This document shows positions 26,701-33,583 of a stretch of DNA of 64,000 bases, piece by piece. The DNA is from Mycolicibacterium sp. HK-90 (lineage in GTDB: Bacteria > Actinomycetota > Actinomycetes > Mycobacteriales > Mycobacteriaceae). The stretch's first letter is position 1. Each line of letters begins with the position of its first letter. A program made the translations under genes and the position numbers. The notes below the pieces were generated by a model, which was not told where the DNA came from, ran no database searches, and was given only the letters and a program-made list of their open reading frames with translations. The stretch spans positions 744,001 through 808,000 of the forward strand of contig NZ_CP129613.1 of the NCBI RefSeq assembly GCF_030486405.1, read 5' to 3'.

Positions 26701-26879
26701 TTCAGGAAGCGCTGTACGAGATGGTCCTTGCGGCCGCGCTCGTCGCCGACTTTCTGTCCGGAGCTGATCAGCTTGGTCAGCCACAGCACGCGCTTGCCGG
26801 CGAACGCCAGCACGACGAGCGTGGCGAGCACACCGAGAATCAGCCGCGACACCACAAGGGTGTGTTCGAGACTCTCCAC
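23793..26879 (-). CDS. etfD: EtfD-type membrane Fe-S oxidoreductase (Rv0338c-like) with repeat tail
   Basis: 1028 residues. About six N-terminal membrane helices (haem-binding NarI/DsrM-like), then two 4Fe-4S motifs CTECGRCQSQCPAW (about 305) and CTNCGACVEQCPVD (about 403), then CCG-type cysteine domains (HDPCFLGRHN, LCCGAGGARM, GCPFCRVM). In M. tuberculosis Rv0338c was reported as EtfD, passing electrons from acyl-CoA dehydrogenases through ETF to the quinone pool. From about residue 790 an Ala/Pro-rich tail repeats a GLG-x-A-x-GAKRPGAKK unit six times; this makes the protein about 145 residues longer than the 882-residue TB protein. GTG start with GGAGG upstream. Confidence 0.93.
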   Translation of the reverse strand: MESLEHTLVVSRLILGVLATLVVLAFAGKRVLWLTKLISSGQKVGDERGRKDHLVQRFLNQNKEVFAQSKLLKWSIPGIAHFFTMWGFFVLATVYLEAYGVLFDPEFHIPLVGRWAVLGFLQDFFAVAVLAGIIVFAIIRIRKNPEQLGRESRFYGSHNGGAWTILIMIFLVIATYAVFRGAAVNVLGENFPYQSGAFFSDGMAALLAPLGHTANVWLETIALLAHLGVMLAFLLIVLHSKHLHIGLAPINVTFKRLPDGLGPLLPMENKGEKIDFEDPAEDAVFGKGRIEDFTWKANLDMATCTECGRCQSQCPAWNTGKPLSPKLVMMNLRDHLFAKAPYIIEGKPMPEEGSVDFAKLGDSLHGHGVPEDGFARIEGSGPEQALRPLVGTAEQGGVIDPDVLWSCTNCGACVEQCPVDIEHIDHIVDMRRYQVMVESEFPGELGVLFKNLETKGNPWGQNAKDRTNWIDEVDFDVPVYGEDVESFDGFEYLFWVGCAGAYEDRAKKTTKAVAELLAASGVKFLVLGTGETCTGDSARRSGNEFLFQQLAAQNVETINELFEGVETVDRKIIVTCPHCFNTIGREYPQLGANYTVVHHTQLLNRLVRDKKLVPVKSTGGPEVTYHDPCFLGRHNKVYEAPRELVEASGVTLKEMPRHADRGLCCGAGGARMWMEEHIGKRVNVERTEEAMDTASTIATGCPFCRVMITDGVDDVAAARNVEKAEVLDVAQLLLNSLDKSAITLPEKGTAAKESEKRAEARAEAEAKAEAAAAAAAPVVEEPAAEAASEAPAAEAKPVTGLGMAGAAKRPGAKKAAPAAEASAAPAAAAPVKGLGMAGGAKRPGAKKAAAPAAEAAPAEAPAAPAAPVKGLGIAGGAKRPGAKKTAAPAASAAPATEAPAAPAAPAAPVKGLGLAAGAKRPGAKKAAPAASAAPAAPAAAPAESAAPAAAEPAKPEPPVVGLGIAAGARRPGAKKAAPAAPAPAAPAAEAAPEPTAEEPAEAPAEPAKPEPPVVGLGMKAGVKRPGKR

Positions 26880-26898
26880 AGAAACGCCTCCATTCGCG

Positions 26899-26941
26899 AG
26901 TTACTCGCGGGTAACTTGAGCCTAGTTACCCACGGGTAACT
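26899..26941 (-). promoter_or_regulatory. Paired palindromic operators upstream of etfD
   Basis: Two 18-bp palindromes with centres 25 bp apart: AGTTACTCGCGGGTAACT (26899-26916, one mismatch) and AGTTACCCACGGGTAACT (26924-26941, perfect arms). They lie 20-62 bp upstream of the start codon, around the expected promoter. TTAC-n-GTAA palindromes are typical of TetR-family regulators of fatty acid degradation in actinobacteria, which fits an EtfD target; the regulator is not known from this window. Confidence 0.72.
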
Positions 26942-27027
26942 TGGCTTCATTCAGCTCATAGTGACATTTAGGTGTTTCTCACCGCTACCGAGGCTTGCCT
27001 AACTTTGAGGTCGTTGTGGTGCAGCTC

Positions 27028-29526
27028 TCAGGTCTGTGGAGCCAGCATTGCCCGCAACATCGAGATCATTTCGGTGCGTGAGTCAGCCCCGAGGCGGCGC
27101 CGAATCCGGGCCACATGATGCTCGACGGTCTTCGCCGAGATGAACAGCTGACTGCCGATATCCCGATAGGGCATGCCGAGCAGCAACAGCTCGGCGACTT
27201 CGCGCTCGCGGTCGGACAGCTTGGTCGAGGACGGTGTGGGGGCGGCCCGGGTCGCGGGCCCGCCCGGAGCCGGCGCGGGGGCGGTCTCGGTGTCCTCGAC
27301 CGCACTCGTCTGTTTCAGGTCGCGGGCCAGTTGCAGCATCGCCTGCGACACCCGGGCATCCGGGGTCTGCAGCGCTGCCTGGCTTGCCAGCCGGGTGCCA
27401 TCCCAGGTCAGGCCGAACTGGGACAGGGCTCGGGCCGCGGCGGTGACCTCATCGGTGTCGACGTGATTGGCCAGCACCCGCAGCCAGGTGCGACCGGCAT
27501 TGGCCAACGCCCGCGCGAACGCACTCTGTCCGGCGGCGGCGGTCAGCGCCTGCCCGTGCGGGGCGACGGCCCCGGGCGAATTGGCCAGAATCCCGGCGTG
27601 CACACCCGCCCAGTGCAGCGGCACCGACCACAACACCGGATCACCCAGCGATTCGAGCAGGCCGAACGCCTCGGCAAGGGTGTGTTCCAGGCGGTCGACC
27701 TGGCGCATCCGGGCGCCGGCCACCCACAACTCACCCAGCGGTAGCAGGGAGAACAGGTCGACCGAAGACTCGGCGAGCACCTCCACCGCGGCATACCAGT
27801 GCTTCTGCACGGCGCCGCTGTCCCCGCTGCGCCGGGCGATTGCGGTACGTAAGGCCGCAGCCCACAGTGCGTCCCGGCGGTGCAGATCCGCGCCCGCCTC
27901 GGCGGCCGACGCATCCACGCCGGCGGCGCCCAGTTGACCGTCCTGCATCTTCACCCAGCCCAGCAGCAGGCGGTGCCGAGCCGCGCTGAAGGCCTCGTCG
28001 CCCGCGCCGTCGGGGCCGCCGGCCCGGACCGCCCGGCTGATCACGCTGCGGGCCCGGACCGAGTCGCCGCCGTGCAGTGCCGCCAGCGTCACCAGTGCGG
28101 CCGGGGTGTCGGGTGCGACGCCGCCGGCCTGGTACTCGGAGGTGACCGCCTGACCCAACCGGGCCACGGTCACGGCGAACGGTTGATCCAGGGACAACAC
28201 CAGACCCTCGGCCAGGCTGCGGGCCGCCCGTGCCGACGAGGTGGGCGGTCCGGCCACCTCGGATTTCGACGATGCCCGCGCGGCGTCGCCGTCACCGGCG
28301 GCGATCTGGGCAATCGTGGCGGCCGAGGCCAACGCGGTGTCCGGGTAGGGGCCGAGCCACCGGAACAGGTCGGCGGCCTGGGCCGCGCTTCCGTCGTGCA
28401 TGGCGATGCTGGCCGCGATCCGGACCGCGGTGGCCCGTTCGGCCGGATCTTCGGAACCGAGCAGCTCGTCGGCCATCCGGGCCGCGGTGGTGCAATCCCC
28501 GGCCAGGGCCAGCGCGTCGGCCAGTCGGGTGCTCACCGCGGCCGCACCGGCCATCACGGCGGCGCGATAGAGCCGGGCCGCCCGCGCCGGCCGGGCGCGA
28601 TGGTGGGCCGCGTGCTCGGCCAGGGCATCGGCCAGTCTGTCGTCGCGCAATCCGTGCTCGGCCAGCCGCACCGCGAGGTCGGCAGACAACGTCGACAGCT
28701 CGAGTTGTGAAGTCAGAAGGGAGGTTTCGATTTCGTGGTGGCGGGCGGTGCCGGCGATCTGGGCCAACGACTCGTGCACCAGACGGATGAATCGCCGGTC
28801 GTGGGAGGGCTCCACCAACCCGCCGGCCCGGGCCCGGTCCACCACGGCGGACGCCTCGGCGCCGGTCAACCGCAGCGCCGCCGCCACGTCGTCGGGCCCG
28901 AGGTCGTGACTCAGCGACAGGATCAACAGCGCATCGCGGGTGTCTTCGTCAACCACGCGTAGCCGCTGCAGCAGTGCGAACCGGGCCGCGTCGGCCGGCG
29001 CATCGGCTGCCGCCGTCGCCGCGTGCAGCAGGAACGGCAGGCCGGCGGTCGCGGCGAGCACGGACCGGACGGTCTCCGGGGTTGCCGCGGTGCCCAGAAC
29101 CCGGCCCACGTCGGTGGGTGCCAGCGCCCCGAACCTGATCACCGGATTCTCCCGCTCCAACGCGGTGGCCAGGGCGTGCAGTGACGCGCGGTGGGTCAAC
29201 GGCTCACCGGCCACCACGACCGTCGCCGCCGGATCAGCGACCCGCTCTGCGAGACAATCGATTTCGTCGTCGCCGAGGAGATGTGCGTCGTCGATGACGA
29301 ACGCGGTCTCCGGCGCGTCACCGGGCCGGGGCGCCCGGGTCAGCACGACGCGACCGGCGTCGCGCAGGGCACCGCGGATCTCGGCGAGCGCGACGCTCTT
29401 CCCGGTGCCGATGCCGCCGGACAGCAGCAGCTTGACCGGTGCGGTCGGGGCGGCCAGCACCGCGTCGACGGCGGCTCGGGCAGCCAACGGAAGCTCCGGG
29501 GCGGGTTCCGGCGCCGGGGCGGTCAT
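27028..29526 (-). CDS. iniR: MalT-like LuxR family regulator (Rv0339c-like)
   Basis: 832 residues. N-terminal STAND ATPase with P-loop SGGIGTGKS (about residue 37) and Walker B TAFVIDDAHLL, a long helical-repeat middle, and a C-terminal LuxR HTH (SDREREVAELLLLGMPYRDIGSQLFISAKTVEHHVARI split over about 769-810). Position and length match Rv0339c, reported as IniR, the activator of iniBAC. Nine bp after the Hsp70-like gene on the same strand, so one operon, divergent from the iniB side. Low-molecular ligands are expected to trigger it. Confidence 0.9.
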   Translation of the reverse strand: MTAPAPEPAPELPLAARAAVDAVLAAPTAPVKLLLSGGIGTGKSVALAEIRGALRDAGRVVLTRAPRPGDAPETAFVIDDAHLLGDDEIDCLAERVADPAATVVVAGEPLTHRASLHALATALERENPVIRFGALAPTDVGRVLGTAATPETVRSVLAATAGLPFLLHAATAAADAPADAARFALLQRLRVVDEDTRDALLILSLSHDLGPDDVAAALRLTGAEASAVVDRARAGGLVEPSHDRRFIRLVHESLAQIAGTARHHEIETSLLTSQLELSTLSADLAVRLAEHGLRDDRLADALAEHAAHHRARPARAARLYRAAVMAGAAAVSTRLADALALAGDCTTAARMADELLGSEDPAERATAVRIAASIAMHDGSAAQAADLFRWLGPYPDTALASAATIAQIAAGDGDAARASSKSEVAGPPTSSARAARSLAEGLVLSLDQPFAVTVARLGQAVTSEYQAGGVAPDTPAALVTLAALHGGDSVRARSVISRAVRAGGPDGAGDEAFSAARHRLLLGWVKMQDGQLGAAGVDASAAEAGADLHRRDALWAAALRTAIARRSGDSGAVQKHWYAAVEVLAESSVDLFSLLPLGELWVAGARMRQVDRLEHTLAEAFGLLESLGDPVLWSVPLHWAGVHAGILANSPGAVAPHGQALTAAAGQSAFARALANAGRTWLRVLANHVDTDEVTAAARALSQFGLTWDGTRLASQAALQTPDARVSQAMLQLARDLKQTSAVEDTETAPAPAPGGPATRAAPTPSSTKLSDREREVAELLLLGMPYRDIGSQLFISAKTVEHHVARIRRRLGADSRTEMISMLRAMLAPQT

Positions 29527-29535
29527 CTGGGTCGC

Positions 29536-31317
29536 CTAGGCGCCGTCGTCGGGGACCTCGGCCGCGGTGGTGGTCACCGGAGGCTGGGTGGTGGTCGGCG
29601 GCTGTGTCGTCGTCGGCGGCTGAGTGGTTGTGGTCGGCGGTTGTGTGGTGGTCGTCGTGGTGCGGGTCGTCGTCGTGGTCGGCGACGTGGTGGTCGTGGT
29701 GGTTGTCGTGGTCGGGCTGGTCGTGGTGGTTTCGGGCGCCGAAGTCGTGGTTTCCGGCGGCGGTGGGGGCGGCGCCACGACTGTGGTGGTCCTGACCCCG
29801 TCGGGGCCCTCGGTCACGGTGGTGACCGGCTCCGGCGGCGGACCCTCCGGGGACGGGCCCATCGAATAGGTGGTGCTGGTCTCGGTGACCGGCGTGGAAT
29901 CCCCTTCGGAGCTGGTCAGCGTCATCGCAAGGCCGCCGCCGGCCAGCAGCACGGCAGCGGCTGCCGCCCCGAACAGGATCGTGGGGCGTTTGTACCAGGC
30001 GAGCGGGGCCGGCTCGGCGTCGTAGCGCTCTTCTTCGTGGCTGAACTCCAGCGGTGGCCGCGCCGAGGTCGTGCCGGGCGCGGTTTCGTAGTCGCCCCCC
30101 GCGTACGGCACCGGCTCGTTGCCGGGAGAGTCGTCCTGCGACCAGGCCAGCGCACCGAAGTTGCCCGACTCGGCTCCGGCTGCCGGAGCCAGGCCCGTCG
30201 GGGCCATGCCCGTCGGCGCGTCGGCGCCGGACACCTCGGGAGCCAAACCCGTTGGCGCATCGGCGGCCGCCACCATGGGAGCCATACCCGTCGGGGCGCC
30301 GGCCTCGGCCACGGTGTCGGCCACGAGCGCCGCCCCGGTGGCCACGGCAAGCTGAGGCCGCGGGGTGGTCACCAGCGGTGCCCGCAGCCGTTCCGACAGG
30401 CGCTGTGTCACAAGTGGAATCGCGGCACCGCCGCCCACGGTGGCGACCGCGTTCACGCTCGACAACGCAATGTTGTTGCGCTGCAACGTGTCTTCGACGG
30501 CATCCAAGAGCCCGGACAGCGGTTCGGACATCAACTGGTCGAGCTCCGGCCGGGTGACCCTGACATCGCCGGCGTAGCCGGGCAATTCGGTGGGAATCGC
30601 CGTCGCGGTGTCCGCCGACAACCGTTCCTTGGCCTGACGGCACTCGGCGCGCAGCCGTGTCAGGGAACCGACCGCCGCCGTGCCCGCCGGGTCGGCGTTG
30701 TTGGCGTTGGCGACACCGCTGAGCACATGGTTGAGCAATGCCTGGTCGATCTGGTCGCCGGAGAACTCGGCGTAGCGCATCGTGGGGCCGATGGGGGCGA
30801 AACCGGCACCGGCGTCGGCCAGCGTGACGCTCGTGCCGCTGCCACCGAAATCGCACAACACCGCGACGCCCTCGGTCGGCAGGCCCGGATCGGAACGCAG
30901 CGCCGCGAGCGCGGTGAGGGAATCCGGCACCAGTGCCGGCGGGACGCCGTTGGGTGCCAGGGCGGGCTTGTGGCGCAGGGCGCCGCGCAAGGCGCCGACG
31001 GTGCTCGGGCCCCAATGCGCCGGAACGGCGATGGTGACCGGCGCACCGCCACCGGCCGCTCGGGCCATCACGTCCAGCGCCTCGGCCAGCACGAGTTCAC
31101 CGCGGTGCTGGGACCCGTCGGCGGCGACCAGTGGCACCGGGTCGCCCACCCGCTCGACGAAGCCGGCGAGCGGCAATCCGCTGCCGGCGTACTCGCCCAC
31201 TTCGGGTGCGCGGTCATTGTGGAGGGTGAGAATCGATCGGCGGATCACCGGTGCGCGGCCTTCGCGGGCAGCTACCAGGTTGGTCATCCCGATCGACAAC
31301 CCCAGTGAGTCGGTCAT
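29536..31317 (-). CDS. Hsp70-like membrane ATPase with Thr-rich tail (Rv0312-like)
   Basis: 593 residues. The N-terminal Hsp70/actin fold shows phosphate 1 (LGLSIGMTNLVAA), phosphate 2 (VLCDFGGSGTSVTLADAG, about residue 170) and the adenosine motif (VATVGGGAAIPLVTQRL, about 310). There is no DnaK substrate-binding domain. A linker rich in Pro-Thr-Gly-Met-Ala repeats (APTGMAP) leads to AWYKRPT and one membrane helix (about 442-465), then a tail that is mostly Thr and Pro, probably extracytoplasmic and a candidate for O-mannosylation. First gene of an operon with iniR. It has a paralogue at 37076-39034. Confidence 0.88.
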   Translation of the reverse strand: MTDSLGLSIGMTNLVAAREGRAPVIRRSILTLHNDRAPEVGEYAGSGLPLAGFVERVGDPVPLVAADGSQHRGELVLAEALDVMARAAGGGAPVTIAVPAHWGPSTVGALRGALRHKPALAPNGVPPALVPDSLTALAALRSDPGLPTEGVAVLCDFGGSGTSVTLADAGAGFAPIGPTMRYAEFSGDQIDQALLNHVLSGVANANNADPAGTAAVGSLTRLRAECRQAKERLSADTATAIPTELPGYAGDVRVTRPELDQLMSEPLSGLLDAVEDTLQRNNIALSSVNAVATVGGGAAIPLVTQRLSERLRAPLVTTPRPQLAVATGAALVADTVAEAGAPTGMAPMVAAADAPTGLAPEVSGADAPTGMAPTGLAPAAGAESGNFGALAWSQDDSPGNEPVPYAGGDYETAPGTTSARPPLEFSHEEERYDAEPAPLAWYKRPTILFGAAAAAVLLAGGGLAMTLTSSEGDSTPVTETSTTYSMGPSPEGPPPEPVTTVTEGPDGVRTTTVVAPPPPPPETTTSAPETTTTSPTTTTTTTTTSPTTTTTRTTTTTTQPPTTTTQPPTTTQPPTTTQPPVTTTAAEVPDDGA

Positions 31318-31387
31318 CAGGCGTCACTCCTGTTGTCTCGGCCGACCCTCACCTTAACCGCTGAGCCCCGGGCGGCCCGTGATTGTT

Positions 31388-31425
31388 CCCCTAGTGGTGT
31401 CAATCCCCTAATGCCGATCCCCCTA
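31388..31425. promoter_or_regulatory. Three CCCCTA motifs in the divergent Ini promoter
   Basis: CCCCTA at 31388-31393, 31405-31410 and 31420-31425, spacing 17 and 15 bp, the last two followed by A. They lie between the Hsp70-like/iniR operon and the Rv0340-like gene. The same hexamer occurs three times upstream of iniB (32149-32173). MalT-type regulators bind arrays of short repeats, so these are candidate IniR sites. Confidence 0.55.
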
Positions 31426-31514
31426 ATCGCGGCTGGGCAGGGGTGGGTTCGGCACCGATCCCAGCGTGCCCGCAGCTGGCTAGCATTCGAATCGAACTGT
31501 TGAGGAGGTGGAGC

Positions 31515-32063
31515 ATGGCGAACTCGTTGCTGGACTTCGTGATGTCGCTGGTACGCGACCCCGATGCCGCCGCGCGCTATGCCGCCGACCCGGCCCAGGC
31601 CATCGCGGATGCCCAGCTGACCGATGTGACCAGCACCGACGTCAACAATCTGATCCCGGTCGTCTCCGAGTCGCTGTCCGCGACCGGTGCCAACCCCGGG
31701 CTCGGGGAGTTCGGTGCCGCGGACCCGGGCGGCAACGTGTGGGCCAGCGGCGCGGCCACCGAGGCGTTCGACGCGTTCGGTGATCACGTGCCGCTCGAAC
31801 CCCCCAACGATGCCTGGGCTGCGACGGCCGGCCAGGTCATCGACCAGTCGGGCTCGGTGGACCAACTGGTGTCCTCGGGGTCGGCCATCGATGACATCGG
31901 CCCCCTGAACCAACCGCTGGACGAGCTGTCGCTGCAGCTCAACGACACTGTCATCGAGGATGTGCCGAACGTCGACGCCGAGCCGGCGTCCGATTGGGGC
32001 AACCCGGTGATCGACGACCAACACCACACCGATGGTGCCGGGGGATTCGACATCTTCGACTGA
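31515..32063 (+). CDS. IniB N-terminal-domain protein (Rv0340-like)
   Basis: 182 residues, close to the 179 of Rv0340. The first 45 residues (SLLDFVMSLVRDPDAAARYA, then ADPAQAIADAQL) are clearly related to the start of IniB; the rest is acidic, low in hydrophobics and ends GGFDIFD. No signal peptide or membrane helix. Start ATG 31515 preceded by GAGGAGGTGGAG. Lies between its own CCCCTA array and a hairpin before iniB. Function unknown; the shared domain with IniB points to the same envelope-stress response. Confidence 0.86.
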   Translation: MANSLLDFVMSLVRDPDAAARYAADPAQAIADAQLTDVTSTDVNNLIPVVSESLSATGANPGLGEFGAADPGGNVWASGAATEAFDAFGDHVPLEPPNDAWAATAGQVIDQSGSVDQLVSSGSAIDDIGPLNQPLDELSLQLNDTVIEDVPNVDAEPASDWGNPVIDDQHHTDGAGGFDIFD

Positions 32064-32078
32064 TCCGACGCGCATCCG

Positions 32079-32111
32079 ATAAGCGCACGACCCATGTGGT
32101 CGTGCGCTTAT
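32079..32111 (+). terminator. Hairpin between the Rv0340-like gene and iniB
   Basis: Perfect 14-bp stem ATAAGCGCACGACC / GGTCGTGCGCTTAT with a 5-nt loop CATGT, starting 16 bp after the stop codon and followed by TGCGTTT. Very likely a terminator, separating the gene from the iniB promoter. Confidence 0.85.
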
Positions 32112-32148
32112 TGCGTTTCAGCTGCGGAAACGTCAATAGATTGGGGCG

Positions 32149-32173
32149 CCCCTACATATCCCCTAACCCCCTA
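32149..32173. promoter_or_regulatory. Three CCCCTA motifs upstream of iniB
   Basis: CCCCTA at 32149-32154, 32160-32165 and 32168-32173. Just after them come CCCCC/GGGGG inverted segments (CCCCCTATTGGGGG and CCCCGAGTGGGG). About 160 bp upstream of the iniB start. The same hexamer is repeated upstream of the Rv0340-like gene; candidate IniR binding region and iniB promoter. Confidence 0.55.
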
Positions 32174-32334
32174 TTGGGGGACCCCCGCACACCCCGAGTG
32201 GGGGCGATGCGGGGAGGGGAACCGACCCCGTTTCCGGCGCCGCGTCGCGCCCATAAATTTGTCTCCAGATCGCCGGAGAGCCCGGCGGGGGACTTCGGAA
32301 GAACTTCCCGACAACAACCGAAAGGGTTGGAGCA

Positions 32335-33489
32335 ATGGCAATCTCTCTGATCGACTTCATCCTCGACCTGTTCCGCAGCCCCGCCTCGGCGGCCTCGTTC
32401 ATCGCCGACCCGGACGGCAGCCTGCGTGACGCCGGCCTGCCGAACGTGACCGCGGCCCAGCTGCACGCCGTCGCGGCCACCGCGGCCCCGGCCGGCGTCC
32501 TGCTCGGTGGCGGCAACCCGGTGGTGGGCCTGCAGCGCGCGGTCGCCGACCACCACAGCATCCCGGCCTCGTTCGGGAACCAGGTCGCCTCGCCGTTCTC
32601 CCCGCAGACGCAGTTCGCGCCGGAGGTGGCCAGCCGCAACAACACCGATTTCGCCAGCCACAACGACACCGATTTCGCCAGCAACAACCACACCCCGATC
32701 ATGAGCCCCAACCAGGACGCCGGCGCCAACGCGCAGCAGGGTGCGTTCAACCTGGGCTTCGGTGACATCACCCTCGGTGACAAGAGCACCAACACCGCCA
32801 CCAACGGCGGCGTCGTGGTCGACGGGGACAACGACGGCGACATCGTCAGCGGTGACGGCGCGGTCCTCGGTGACGGCAACACCACGAACAACGGCGACAT
32901 CCTGGCCGGTGCCGGCTCCAACGTCGCCGTCGGCAAGGACAACGACATCGAGGACAACTCGCAGACCGCGGGTGGTGACCTGATCTCCGACAACGAGGGC
33001 CCGGTCATCAGCGACGTCGACATGAGCGGTGGCCACGGCGGCGGTGCCTCCGGTGGCGACAGCCTGATCGGCATCGGCAGCGGTGGTGCGTCGGGTGGGG
33101 ACGGCGGCAACGCCGGCTCGATCATCCTGACCGATGCCTCCACCACCGCGGTCGGCGGCAACCAGGTCGAAGGTGACTACGGCAGCCGCAACACCCAGGA
33201 CAACTCGGTCAGCACCTCAGTGGAGACCGAGACGCACTCCAGCGTCGAGGACAACTCCTCGTCCTACGAGTCGAACATCGCGTCGGGCAACGAGACCGCG
33301 CTCGGTTCCGGCAACGAGACCAACACCGCGCTCGCATCGGGCAACAGCTACGACACCAGTGCGTCGCTGGGCTCGGACAACAGCTACGACGGCAGCTCGG
33401 CATTCGGCTCCGGCAACAGCTACGAGTCGCAGTCCGACACCGATGTCGCGTCGAACAACTCGACCAACACCGGGCTCGACGCCTTCTGA
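32335..33489 (+). CDS. iniB: Isoniazid-inducible protein IniB
   Basis: 384 residues. N-terminal IniB domain (SLIDFILDLFRSPASAASF, then IADPDGSLRDAGLPN), then a long low-complexity region rich in Gly, Asn, Asp and Ser with repeats of the N-x-T-D-F-A-S and SGN-x-Y-D type. No signal peptide is visible. In M. tuberculosis iniB is the first gene of iniBAC, induced by cell-wall inhibitors such as isoniazid and ethambutol. Ribosome binding site AAGGGTTGGAG before ATG. A hairpin lies between iniB and iniA. Confidence 0.93.
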   Translation: MAISLIDFILDLFRSPASAASFIADPDGSLRDAGLPNVTAAQLHAVAATAAPAGVLLGGGNPVVGLQRAVADHHSIPASFGNQVASPFSPQTQFAPEVASRNNTDFASHNDTDFASNNHTPIMSPNQDAGANAQQGAFNLGFGDITLGDKSTNTATNGGVVVDGDNDGDIVSGDGAVLGDGNTTNNGDILAGAGSNVAVGKDNDIEDNSQTAGGDLISDNEGPVISDVDMSGGHGGGASGGDSLIGIGSGGASGGDGGNAGSIILTDASTTAVGGNQVEGDYGSRNTQDNSVSTSVETETHSSVEDNSSSYESNIASGNETALGSGNETNTALASGNSYDTSASLGSDNSYDGSSAFGSGNSYESQSDTDVASNNSTNTGLDAF

Positions 33490-33503
33490 TCCGAACCGCA
33501 ACA

Positions 33504-33542
33504 GGGGCGGGGACCATCCGACAACCGGGTGGTCCCCGTCCC
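33504..33542 (+). terminator. Hairpin between iniB and iniA
   Basis: Arms 33504-33516 (GGGGCGGGGACCA) and 33530-33542 pair at 12 of 13 positions, loop 13 nt, no U-run. Lies in the 94-bp gap of an operon known to be co-transcribed in M. tuberculosis, so a partial terminator or a mRNA-stabilising element that lets iniB be made in excess is more likely than a full stop. Confidence 0.6.
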
Positions 33543-33583
33543 ATTGGCGCGCCTACGGTTGAGCCCGGCAGGAGGGATTTCTG

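Noticed and set aside
23757..26939. An open frame of about 1060 codons on the plus strand opposite etfD
   Set aside because: It is antisense to clear Fe-S and membrane motifs, composed of Arg/Gly/His-rich sequence caused by the G+C-rich codon pattern, and matches no family.
26985..27005. Possible IdeR (iron) box upstream of etfD
   Set aside because: AGGCTTGCCTAA matches only one half of the 19-bp consensus and lies far from the start; too weak to report as a site.
29560..29760. Short direct repeats that resemble a CRISPR array or microsatellite
   Set aside because: They are Thr/Pro codons of the Hsp70-like protein tail, without unique spacers of constant length. The same holds for 40130-40370.
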